Source: Endocalyx cinctus
Taxonomy: Eukaryota; Ascomycota; Sordariomycetes; Amphisphaeriales; Apiosporaceae
Length of the DNA stretch: 64,000 bases
Reading direction: 5' to 3'
NCBI GenBank assembly: GCA_001600455.1
Contig: BCKC01000005.1
Coordinates: 3,410,001-3,474,000, forward strand
Shown here: positions 33,201 through 45,938 of the stretch, piece after piece
Layout: each line of letters opens with the position of its first letter
How positions within the stretch are numbered: the first letter of the stretch is position 1
The notes under the pieces: model-generated
Seen by the model: only the letters and a program-made list of their open reading frames with translations
Told to the model about the DNA's origin: nothing
The model's database searches: none
Translations under genes and position numbers: made by a program

Positions 33201-35952
33201 CTATTCTTCCACCGCATTTCCGTACTCCTCATCTTGATCTTCGCTATTTTCATCTGGATCGTTACTGCCTGAAGCAGAACCACCGGAAATACCAAGACTC
33301 TTACTATCGTAGCCAGAGTCGGAAAATTTAGGTGCCTTCGAGCAGACAGGCTCCTGCATGATTTCAGAGACCCCTATACCTTCATTGAAGAAAGTTTCGA
33401 AATTTTCGAATATCGAAGCATCGAAAAGTTCAAAATTTGGATCTAAATTTGAATAGTTGTGTAGTTGTGTGTCTGAAGTAAGTATCGCAGATAATTCCGT
33501 ATACGATGACTGGATAGTACTAGCTGGGTCGTGGCTGGCTGACACGGCCGAGCTAGTGGGAACGACACCCTGGCTGCGAACTTGGCGAAACTCCTGAAAA
33601 GCCTCAGCTAGAAGGGATTTTACCACATCGGAAGCCTTCGTCTTCAGACTATGCTCTAGTATGCTCAGATCTCGATCCAGCTCTAGTCTTAATTTTTGTT
33701 GAAGCCGTAGAGGTATCTCCCGGATGAGGTATTCTTCGCATTCATTTAAGGGGTCTCCCATCCCCGGATTTGGGTTCTCTTCCCGGTCGTACTCGTAATC
33801 TAAAATAATTTATTATGAATAAGCATGGAAATTTTTGAATTGATGTTTGGAGAGGCAGTATATTGTCTTTTTTTTTTTTAAAAAAAAAAAAAAAATTTAC
33901 ATGGTGATGGTATCTCTTCATCTAGGACATGCGAAAATAATATCTTGAAAATTCGTTTCCATTTCTCTTCTTCGCTAAGGCTTGAACTCAACTTTTTACG
34001 AGATCTCAATTGCGCTTCTTGGTTGGCATCAAACCCGTCGATAGGCTGCGGATCCCGTAATCGACATGGTTCGGCAGTCCTCTGGTGGTCAATGTAGCTT
34101 TTCTCGTTGCCGAACAGCTGCCAGCATCGGCCACATATATGTTTTGGCTGTCGGTGTCGTCGGTAAAGATGCTCTCTATTATCCCTTTAGTTATATTCTA
34201 TGTTTTTGACGGGGTTATCATGCTATACTTGACTCTATGAACATTCGACCACCCGGGGCCGGGGCATACCCTCCAGCATTTATATTTGGACGGGTGATAT
34301 TTGAAGTAGGGACAAGCGAATTTTAGTTTCTCAATTCCCTTTCCTTTTGTGTCGCTGGAGCTTTCTGGAGGTGATCCTTCTAGATCTTCGTTCTCTTCGT
34401 CATTTGAATTCCTGACTTTCTCCAGTTTTCTTTTTCTTGATGAACTAGATTGACTCGACGAGGACGGCGTTTGCTGCATGTGTTGGTTAGATGAGTCGTT
34501 CTTGCCACCGCCATTTCTTTCTTCCTCTCCTGCAGCTCTACGATTATGTGCAAACCAAGCTTTCAAGGATGACGCGAAAAAAATTACAATGTTGTTAATG
34601 ATTTGGCTCTTCTTCGTATCGATATAAGATTCAAGAAAATTGGCATCATTCTGGGATGATTCAGATGACGTATCATCATCAGTATGCTGGGAAAATCGGT
34701 GGTTTAATAGAGGCAGTTCAAGACGCCTGGTTTTGGAAGAGGATGATGAAATGCGATCTTCCCTCGAGCTCATTNGTATCGAAATGGNACGNCTGGTTTT
34801 GGGAGGGGATGATGAAATGCGATCTTCCCTCGAGCTCATTNGTATCGAAATGGNACGCCTGGTTTTGGNAGNGGATGATGAAATGCGATCTTCCCTCGAG
34901 CTCATTNGTATCGAAATGGNACGNCTGGTTTTGGNAGGGGATGATGAAATGCGATCTTCCCTCGAGCTCATTNGTATCGAAATGGGACGNCTGGTTTTGG
35001 AAGGGGATGATGAAATGCGATCTTCCCTCGAGCTCATTCGTATCGGAATAGAGACGTTGTAAGTAGTGGCGGGTTCACTGTTTGTCGTTACGACTTTATC
35101 TTCGACACGATAGGAATCATCCGTATCTCTCCGTCGGAGCCTGCCCTTGTTCCCCTGCTTCGCATCACCTATCAGGTGTTCATCGGCAGACTTCTCCCTA
35201 TGGCGTCTATTGCGTCTTTGGCGTGCTCTGCGAAGTTCCTCCATCACCCTTTTTTTAGCATGCTCGAATTGTAACTCCGCATCCTTTGATGACTCTACAT
35301 TGGTACCGTGTTTTTGCGTGACAAATTTCGGTATCGCCTGGTTTTCATCCTTATTTTCATCGGCCGGACGCATGCTCATATATTTTAAAGCATGGCGATA
35401 TATCCTTTCACCAATCATGTTGTTACGACGAAGATGTTGTAACATTCGTAGATCAGGCACGAAGTCATCGGCTGTTTTGTTCTCCCCAGATATGTGCTGA
35501 TGAATATGTTCCATGCGCAGCCTGAAGTTCTGGTGGCGACTATTAAAGACGTGGAATTCATCTTGGCAAAACCAGCAGCGGAAAAATTTAGGTAACATAT
35601 TACCAAAATGGTCGTTGGCAATGTGGTCATGCCATTCCTGGAATTGGTCAAGTCGGAATAACATGTTACAGTGAGAATATCCGATAAATTCGCAAAATAG
35701 GACTGGCTTGTTCATGTGTAAGAAGGGTATGGATATATATGGATCATCTATGTCTTCTGATGCTTCGGTGAAATAAATGTCCTCGTTTTTAAGGGCAGGA
35801 TTAAACACGGATGGATTGGATGTAGATGAAGTTCCATTCTCTTCCGATGCTGAGAATACTTCATCGGATTGATTAGAGTTAGAGTTAGAGATAGTAAATG
35901 ACTCCATAGCGATGTTAGGATAAAATGGTGGCATTACGATCTCTCGGGCCAA
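33201..35952 (-). CDS. Large C2H2-like zinc-finger nuclear protein with internal 22-residue repeats, 865 aa
   Basis: Minus-strand exons 35952-34229, 34175-33901 and 33799-33201; introns of 53 and 101 nt; phases close at 865 aa. N-terminal Cys/His-rich segments (CNMLF...HDHIANDH, CWFCQDEFHVF...HIHQH) resemble degenerate zinc fingers at ~90-155. A basic region with a possible nuclear signal (RRARQRRNRRHREK) follows at ~245. Five copies of a 22-residue unit (core MSSREDRISSSPxKT) occupy ~300-410. The block FACPYFKYHPSKYKCWRVCP spliced to EHLYRRHRQPKHICGRCWQL (~560-610) is a widespread fungal C2H2-like signature. The C-terminus is acidic/Ser-rich with amphipathic helices. Function is unknown; nuclear regulation is inferred. 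N bases within the repeat make parts of the sequence ambiguous. An alternative start is the Met at ~35907. Confidence 0.82.
33800..33900 (-). other. intron with adjacent T and A homopolymer tracts
   Basis: Intron 2 of the C2H2-like gene contains about 13 T followed by about 15 A on the + strand (33868-33895), able to fold back on itself. Donor GTAAAT and acceptor TTTTAG are normal. Confidence 0.6.
34720..35050. repeat. 66-bp coding minisatellite, five copies, with unresolved bases
   Basis: Five head-to-tail copies with a 66-bp period (shared block GGATGATGAAATGCGATCTT at 34741, 34807, 34873, 34939 and 35005). The period is a multiple of three, so copy-number change keeps the reading frame of the overlying gene. 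N bases sit at the same internal positions of the unit, for example 34775, 34788 and 34792, which suggests collapsed or variable copies in the assembly. Confidence 0.93.
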
Positions 35953-37270
35953 AAATAGTGGAATTTAGGGAGGTAATGATAAAAACGGTGACAGTGATAT
36001 CAGTAATGAAGTCGGAGATTTATTGTTATTTCAATCTGATCCTTTGCCGTTAATATTCTTACCCCACCATGTGACTGAGGGGTTGATGTAGTTATTTAGG
36101 ATACCTTGTAGCGTTTTGCGCAACTGCGCAGAACTGACTTCGATTAAGGAGAATAGTAGCACATGCCTAAAGGTAATTGTACTCAACATTCCTTCCGCCA
36201 GCATAGAAATGCAATTTTAAGGTCAACAAGAATTGCTCAAAATTGATTTGACAAAATGGAAGAATCTGAAATTGAAGTTTTCTTTACATAGACGTAGAAA
36301 CATAGATATATATAGAGATGCAGATACCAATGGCGACGTTAATATCAAGTCTGGGGAATGCCATCGAATCGACATCAAACATTACTTCGACGTTCAAGGT
36401 TTGGGTTTCCAATTATCATTATTCCAAGGATAAAATCCATTGTCATCGCATAAATATATTGTCGAACCCTGAATGATCCCTAAGTACCCGAGTATGTCAC
36501 TTCCAGTGCCAAAGAGTTCGGATAAGTAAGCAGAGAGGGGAAGTTCGGTCATCGCCACGTTAATTAGCTGACGTAACATCCAATTAGGAGGTAGGTATAG
36601 GCGGCTGGTAGGCTAGTAAGAGACGTTAGACAAAGTTCAACTACCGCCTTAGTATAGCTGCCTATGGTTATTGATAGTATGAGTTAGATGTAATATCAGC
36701 TTATGAGGTATTGTGAACAATGTTGAATATTATCGACAGCAAACCCTTAACCTTTTAATCCGAAGTGGATATTGTATCGTGAATGGTGAATTTCTATATT
36801 TCCATGTTCGAGGTTATGACGAGTCCATAAGCTATAACCTAGTCCATTATATCTTAGAGTTCTAATTGATCCTAGTTCAAATGAATGTGATAGATTTCTA
36901 ACTATATATATACCATCCTGATCTCCATATTTCATGATTGTGCCCCTTGTTTCCCGCGCCCCCCGTCTTTCAAGCTCTGTAAGTCCTGAACCTTTGCAGC
37001 CCGTTTTTTCCACACAGCACCGATGATTGATAAACAAAGGAGAATGATACTTTTTTAAGTATGTTGTATAAGGTAGAATCCTTGGTGCAGTATTCGTATC
37101 AATATCCGTGCCTCAGCCTGCCCGAGAAATGAAAGGGCCTGCTGAGGACCAGGACACTGTAACCAAAGTCTCTTCTGAGTATGCTAGCCAAGAACTCGCT
37201 ACATTGTGGTATAGCTGAAAGTGAATAACGTTTCATAAGTTCTTTAACTAACGGTCAGAACTGCAACATA
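35953..37270. other. 1.3-kb gene-free stretch
   Basis: AT-rich; short frames at 36233, 36394 and 36747 have no support. Promoter of the C2H2-like gene is on the left. Confidence 0.5.
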
Positions 37271-38233
37271 CTAAGGCGGGCAGTCGATGGTCTGCATCTT
37301 GCGGAATTCATCGGCAGCCTTCTTTTGCTCTTCCAAAATGGCAGCTGAAGATGCGTCCCATAACTTCTGGTTGAATGATGCCTCATAGTCATTGTATTGA
37401 ATGTTGCAAGTGACGGTAGTTTCAGTTTTCTTGATGTTCTGAACGTGTCTCATGCTGTCGGTCACCGAGAATGAAATGATTCGAACATCTAACAAGGTAT
37501 CAGTACACATTATGTCATAGAGTTCATCATGGGGCCCTACATGATCTAATGACGTCGGCTTCTTTGATGTACTCGTAGCGTTCACAGACAATCGTGCGGT
37601 CCTCGGAGTTGCTAGTGCTTTGACCCAAAGTAAGGCGAAGGGATTCCATGATTTTCTCCAGGGCGAACACAATAGCCGGGGTTACACCGACAAACCCGAC
37701 TAGCACAGCTTTAATAAGCTCGGTGTGAAACTCGGTAGTCTTACACTCGATTGACTTAGAAATGTTGGTATTGCTGTTCATTCCAAGCCTAGTGAAACTT
37801 AGTAAAAACTACTCCATGGACTAGACAAAGCATCTAATACTTACCACGGAGTCGTTTGCATATGCTTGACTGCAACTCTAGCGCAGTAAGCACTACGAGT
37901 GGCTGTCGCCTCCTTGCTGCCGTCCTGGGGAATCTTGGCTTGAGCAAAGACAGTACGCCACCAAACGAGACTTGCCCAACAACGGTAGTCTTGGACATTC
38001 TGCATGTATGTTCCGAGCAGCTCTTTCTGTGAAGCGGCGGCTTCGGACGGGAAGTTGACGAACCAGACGGAGGGAACCTCCTTCGCATCTTGGACGGCCT
38101 TGTCAGCGACCTGCTTGTTATCGGCGGTCGTATCCTCTGCCGCAGCTTCGATGGCAGCGAATGAAGTAGGCGGCTCAGCACCCAGCGGCTGGGACAAGCA
38201 GACAAGTTTACCGAGGTCACATGGTTGAGACAT
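37271..38233 (-). CDS. Unknown protein, left member of a head-to-head pair, 284 aa
   Basis: Minus-strand exons 38233-37845, 37788-37541 and 37488-37271; introns 56 and 52 nt (donors GTAAGT and GTAGGG); phases close at 284 aa. The start is the Met of MSQPCDLGKLVCLSQP; the frame is open further upstream but that leader looks non-coding. No signal peptide or strong membrane span. Mostly helical, with an Ala/Glu-rich N-terminus, SLVWWRTVFAQAK near residue 90, TPW at ~128-130, a hydrophobic KAVLVGFVGVTPAIVFALEK, YVRIISFSV after intron 2 and a helical C-terminus (EEQKKAADEFRKMQ). I do not recognise the family. Intron 1 (phase 2, in the Trp of TPW) and intron 2 (phase 1, before VRIISFSV) match those of the divergent gene at 39031-39930. 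Confidence 0.75.
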
Positions 38234-39030
38234 TTTATGGATTTGTAGAAAGAGGCAACTCTTTAGGGAGGAGAAATACTCGTTAGAATGATTGGATATG
38301 TGAAGATTGAAACTAGATTTAAAACGCGAGTTGGATGGTGTAGAAGTAGAAGTCATGTCCTGTTTTATGGAATTGCACAGCTTAATATAGTTTTGAATGC
38401 CCATGTCATTATTGTAGTATAACTGTTTAGAAAGACTCTCTTTACTTTTAAAGCACATGATGTTCCAGACTGCAGTTACATGTGGCTGTCCTTGGCCAGA
38501 GACTATTGATTAAACGCTCGGCCTGGCCGATCTGATCTGATAATATTAAGTGATCAGTCACCTTGATCGAGTAACATGTCCTAGAAAATTATCTAGCTTC
38601 AGGGCCTCGACGCCTTCGTATTCCGTATTCCGCTTAGCCAGTGGTTAGAACCTCCGTAATAACTTAGATGATACAGATGGCTGAAGAGTTTCTTGTATAT
38701 TCTTTTTCGTCCGCCGAAACGGTCACGAATTATTGGTCGATTTCTAGGACTGTACCCGTCTGAGCTGAACATTATAGTCCCATGTCATATGTTCTAGACC
38801 TTACGCATCTTTCAAAACTTTTCATCGAGGCGCGTTCCGGATAGCTACAAGATTCCTGTTCAGCTGATGGTTGATGAAGGTCTGGCCGGAACATCATTCC
38901 CTTTCAATTAAAAGGAGGCGATATCTCCCTTAAATTTCTGAATTTGTCTAACCATTTTCTTGTTACGAAAAATATGTCATAGGTTTGACGGAGAATTTCC
39001 TAACATCAATACTCAGTCTTTGTTATTACA
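38234..39030. promoter_or_regulatory. shared 797-bp divergent promoter region
   Basis: Lies between the start codons of two head-to-head, apparently paralogous genes, so it must contain both promoters. Upstream open frame of the left gene extends into it (to 38458) but starts with low-complexity Ser/Asn-rich sequence. No operator could be defined by eye. Confidence 0.5.
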
Positions 39031-39930
39031 ATGTCTTCGGCAAGTTCTGAAAATAGAGGAACTCCTAGCAGAGTTGACGACGACGTCAACAAAGCTATTC
39101 ATGATGGTGATCCCCAAACTCTTATCTACATTAACCCTATTCCGGAATCTTCAGAGCCTCGATCAAGTGTGACTGCCATGCACGAAGATATATTGGTTAC
39201 CTTTTATTCCTGGGCTATGAAGATTGAACATACTGTCCAGACGAAACTCGGTAAAGAAAACGATGCAAATCGTCACAAACTCGATCAAAGCTGGGAACGA
39301 AGCTCCTATCGTGCAAGACTGATCGACTTTCTGGTTCAGCAAACGCCTTGGTAAGTGGCCGTATTTCTTAACATTTAACAAAAAGAGTTAATTAACGAAT
39401 AAATCAATAGGTTGATGCTTCGTGTTAACGAAGCTAGCTCTCGTTCTGTGCAGCTCACTGGGGAGTACCATCACGATAAGCAAGCCTACCGAGAAGCTGT
39501 TCATCAATATCTCCAAGACAAAATCCCTGAAATTCCAATCGAGAAACTGAGGTTTGTCGAGACGTACATCACAGAGACTATGGCGCTGCTTGGTCGGAGT
39601 CAGCTGGCCAAGCCAGTTCGATTTGCGTTGGCCATTCCCATCTCACTACGATCTGATGGTCCGGTTAAGGAAGGTATGTTTTGAAAAGAAAGCAAGAATC
39701 AATACATTTGCAATCATCACATGCTAACATATTACAATTAAACCAAAGCCGTTCGGTTACTCACACTTACATTTGAGAAAGACGACAACGGGAAAACGCT
39801 GGTTATTTCAGAGACTATCAACGAGGGTGGGCTTGATAAGAGAATTTTTGATCAGCAAAAGTTCGACGAAGAGACTATGGCTGAGGGGAAGACACTTGTG
39901 GTGAGGTCAACAGTGGACATAGTTATTTGA
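39031..39930 (+). CDS. Unknown protein, right member of a head-to-head pair, 254 aa
   Basis: Exons 39031-39350, 39411-39673 and 39749-39930; introns 60 and 75 nt; phases close at 254 aa. The start MSSASSENRGTPSRVDDDVN gives a hydrophilic N-terminus without signal peptide. The order of elements parallels the left neighbour: helical N-terminal half, QQTPW split by a phase-2 intron in the Trp codon, a charged helical middle (IPEIPIEKLRFVETYITETM), then a phase-1 intron just before VRLLTLTFEKDD, which begins a beta-like C-terminal segment. Direct sequence identity to the neighbour is low, but the two shared intron positions argue for common descent. Family and function unknown. Confidence 0.75.
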
Positions 39931-41782
39931 AGACCCATAACCCCGCTGCCTTCCTTTACGGGAGACGGAAAGTTCCAACAGATTCTATGCAGTTGATCAT
40001 ATTATCTTGACTATCCAATTTGATTTAGACATTTTCATTATTCAGCTTTAAACTCCGTTTAAGACATATGACTGGGCCTGAGGTACATATTCTCACCATC
40101 ATAAGCGCGTTTTCGCGTGATGAGCTGAACAGTGACGGTGATCCCGAGCCATTAGCGCCGAAGCAAGATATTAAGTACCATGTAATATGTCTATCGTTTT
40201 CCACATTCACCAATAATTAGTCCTACCGCTTGAGAGATTGGGAAAGTTATAACGGGACACGGTTTTGATTTCAACCCTGGAATTCGGTGCACTTGACCCG
40301 TCATAGATCGATAGGTCGTTTCGTGTACCTTAGGCGGCTGGTGGGGGTTCTCGACACTGCTCTGATGACCCACCTAAATATTATATTTTATTACATTCAT
40401 TGATGCCTTTATGAGACTCCGCATACTCAACCATAATGTCTCGTGGTGTAATCATACAAGTAAAAAGAAACGTATCAAATATGAGCCACTTTGAACTTGT
40501 ATCCGGGGCTTGAAATAAATATAATTAAGCACCCATGCCGGAGCAGTTACTCCAGAACCAGTATCAAAAGGTTCCGAAAATCAACGCACAAAGTGGATGA
40601 CTCGCGGTCTCGCCAGGGGAGTTGATTGCCAAGCTTCATAATGTCTCCAAATCTTACAGTAATATGAGGATGTCAACGATAGTGAGTCAAAGATAATTAC
40701 TTCACTTAAACGTATTCAACGTATTCATTAAAAGTAGGCTCACGCGCTTCGGCTAACTAGAGAACGCTTCACTCTAAGGCGTTTCCTAAGTCACCAATGG
40801 TTGTCATTAGGCCGTCCTTGGCCACATTCAACGACTATCGCTCTATCTAACGATGTGATATATTACATTATTCTAATCCAATGAATACTCATGTTCTTAC
40901 TCCGGGATCATTTCGCCATCTCACCGTTAATTATGTGGCTTACATAGTCGTACGATAATTATAAAACAATACCTCTACGGTACTTATGGTGACATTTGTA
41001 GTTATGACAATCTTTCATTTGGAGGTTAATTATCATCAATCTGACAAGTTCGTTATGGAGTGTCAAGCCATGACTGCCAGCGAGTGTTCTAGAACACCAA
41101 AGCATACATCTTAAATACTTCTTCGTAACGCATTCCCTCGGAATAGGAGACACGCAAGAGACACGCAGGAGATAAACAGGGATTAGATCAAGCCCAGACC
41201 AGCCACAGGTCTGTTGAACCTTAGATCTGGACTTAGATACTTATGACTGAACACTTTCGGCGATTATCAGTTGCAAATGCGCCAAGCTACAACGCTAAGG
41301 CAGCCATTAGCTCACCGCTCTCTTCCGGGTCGGTCGAAAAGGCTGTCCTACGCCACCGTTTTATGTACATTAGATCAGCCGTGCTGAATGAGTGCTGGTA
41401 AGTAATTAGACCAATTGTATTCTCAGACACCGTTATATCACGGACTGCGCGATGCGAGACTTCTCAGCATGGCTATTTCAGCCCCGAGGCTTGGAATAGC
41501 CAAGCGCCCAGGTAATTACCCAATTCAATATAGTATAGGCCTACCTAAACAGATATAACATTGGAGCAAGATGCTAAGCGTTTGGATAACATTATTACAA
41601 TCCAATTGAAGCATTAATTCGCTATATGAAGTCACAGCTTTCGCACTTCGATTATCATATACACCTCTTCATTCTTGCAGCGTATCATTTTAACAATTAT
41701 AACCCCTTCTCTCCCCAAACTAACAACACTGGCTCAATCACGCATAAATTGGTGCGGTACATCTCTTGACCCTCGCACCGAA
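39931..41782. other. 1.85-kb gene-free stretch
   Basis: No supported gene. The metzincin frame is technically open to 41675, but 41675-41782 looks like 5' leader. Confidence 0.5.
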
Positions 41783-42589
41783 ATGGCTTCTCATGGTCCA
41801 AGCGAAAAAGAGGTTCTCCTCGATGCTCTCGCTCAAACTCTTGGCGAGGAAGCGCTCGAAACCGTCCCCCCCGAGGTGGCGAAAGAATCCTATGAAGATG
41901 GCGGAAATGCCACTACTTCGACAAAGATTCCCATCTGCATTACTCAGAAAGCTCAACCGAGAAACCTGAGGAACGGTCCGGCTGACATTTTCGTCGGGTT
42001 CAAAAGTGAATGCCCAAGGTGGGTCCCTGGCTCCGTCATAAAATGGGCAGCGTGGCGCCAGGGATTCGAGAGCCAGGAAGATGCCGACTACGCTGCGATG
42101 CAGCTTGCCAGGGCAGCTGAGGTGTGGAATAATGCTGATATTGGCGTTACATTTGAATGGGTTAGCCTGGCGAAGGACGCTACTTTCGTTCTCTCCCACG
42201 GCGGCAATCGCGATCGCACTTTGGCGCAAGCATTCTTTCCGAACGCGGATGACTTGAGCTCGCTGCTCGTCTTCTCCTACGCCTTCGAAGGCGAGTGGAA
42301 AGAAAACATGTGGAAGGTCTTCTTGCACGAACTTGGACACGTGCTTGGACTTAGACATGAATTCGCCATTGACGGAATCCCCGAATATGGCATCGAAGCC
42401 GAATTCCAGGGCGCCGTTCAACTCGGCAGCCGGGACCCCAAATCGGTCATGAATTATGGGCCTACTCCGCCTGAAATGCAACAGTCCGATATTGATTCCA
42501 CCAAGATGTTTTACGCCTTGAGGAAAGATCAAAACGGAAACCCTCCTAAGGTCGGATTTACGAAGGTTGTTGATTATTTACCATGCTAA
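41783..42589 (+). CDS. Matrixin/astacin-like zinc metalloprotease (metzincin), 268 aa
   Basis: Single exon from the Met of MASHGPSEKEVLLDALAQTL, the first ATG with a good context (AAATGG); no signal peptide or membrane segment follows. The zinc site HELGHVLGLRH (His182, Glu183, His186, His192) is the full metzincin motif HExxHxxGxxH, and SVMNYG supplies the Met-turn (Met223). Upstream, WAAWRQGFESQEDADYAAMQ and an aromatic beta-segment (IGVTFEWV) match the N-terminal catalytic subdomain of M10/M12-type proteases. A hydrolytic endopeptidase is predicted. Unlike usual fungal or animal secreted metzincins it lacks an obvious secretion signal and a long propeptide, so it may act inside the cell, leave by another route, or lack an unseen upstream exon. 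Confidence 0.83.
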   Translation: MASHGPSEKEVLLDALAQTLGEEALETVPPEVAKESYEDGGNATTSTKIPICITQKAQPRNLRNGPADIFVGFKSECPRWVPGSVIKWAAWRQGFESQEDADYAAMQLARAAEVWNNADIGVTFEWVSLAKDATFVLSHGGNRDRTLAQAFFPNADDLSSLLVFSYAFEGEWKENMWKVFLHELGHVLGLRHEFAIDGIPEYGIEAEFQGAVQLGSRDPKSVMNYGPTPPEMQQSDIDSTKMFYALRKDQNGNPPKVGFTKVVDYLPC

Positions 42590-43457
42590 GGAATGTTGTG
42601 CGATTGCCGACGATTTTCAACACACAAGATTGGAAATCTAGAGTTCATCTGTAAAAGAGATGATCCGAGAAGTTAGAACTGTGACTTATCCACTCACAAT
42701 TGAAACGTTTGATAAGGCTCCGACCGCGTGGTCGACGCATGATAATGTAGCACGGTGAAAAAAATTCTTACAAGTCCATAGTTATAGGCTATTGTAGAAC
42801 CGACTTGGATGGGCGGCTTGGTTTCTCGAGGAAGCCTGCCTATACCAAGTATAGAAAGAAAATCACAAGTACTCCTACATACTTAAATAACGTTAACCAA
42901 TATAATTATAACCATCTAAACGGTTCCCATATCATCTCTAGTCCTGTATAAGTTTTCCTTTCATGTTTCGACCCTATTTTCTCTTGACCTGACGAGCTCA
43001 ATGGTGGGGGCTAGGTGGCCCATCGACTTGTATTTATACGAACCCCATTGGTATGTATAATAAAACTTCAACATTTTCATACTTTACATACCCACTACTA
43101 AGGGAGCTGGACAAAAATACCTCGGTACTCTCAGGTTTCCTTCTGGCCCTTCGACCAACTCGTTATCTTGACTGCTGGTTCAACAGTGTATTAGTCAATG
43201 AGACACCTAAAATTTGTCGATGTCGAAAAAAATGGCGTGAACTTGGAAATAGCCACCACGAAGGATTATTTTGATGTAGGAAAAGTCGTCTACTCTAAGG
43301 TGATCGACGAAGAAGGCAACCAGCAAACGAATTCTTATTAAAAAAAAAAAAAAGTCACATCCGTAAAGTTAGTTCTAAAGCCATAATTATAATAATATCT
43401 AAAAGTGATACCCTAAATTTATAATAATTACGTGACAGAGGGGGGGGGGGGGGCATC
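42590..43457. other. intergenic region with a possible gene remnant and a G-run
   Basis: Mostly AT-rich. A frame at 43198-43341 (47 codons, see separate entry) looks coding. Homopolymers flank the sulfatase 3' end: A-run near 43340-43353 and a run of about 14 G at 43440-43453. Confidence 0.5.
43198..43341 (+). pseudogene. possible 3'-exon remnant of an unknown gene, 47 codons
   Basis: The frame begins MRHLKFVDVEKNGVNLEIAT and ends GNQQTNSY before a TAA. Its alternation of polar and hydrophobic residues resembles a real beta-rich protein end. It is preceded by a pyrimidine-poor acceptor-like CAACAG, and a donor-like GTATGT lies ~125 bp upstream at 43051, but I could not build a full gene. It could be a short exon of a degraded gene or chance. 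Confidence 0.25.

Positions 43458-45938
<2,481 letters not shown>

Noticed and set aside
37489..37560. Apparent frameshift in the left gene of the unknown pair
   Set aside because: A normal 52-nt intron (donor GTAGGG at 37540, acceptor TTAG at 37489) with closing phase explains the frame change, and its position matches intron 2 of the paralogue.
41738..42532. 264-codon minus-strand frame opposite the metzincin
   Set aside because: The plus strand has the zinc-site and Met-turn motifs; the antisense frame is a shadow.
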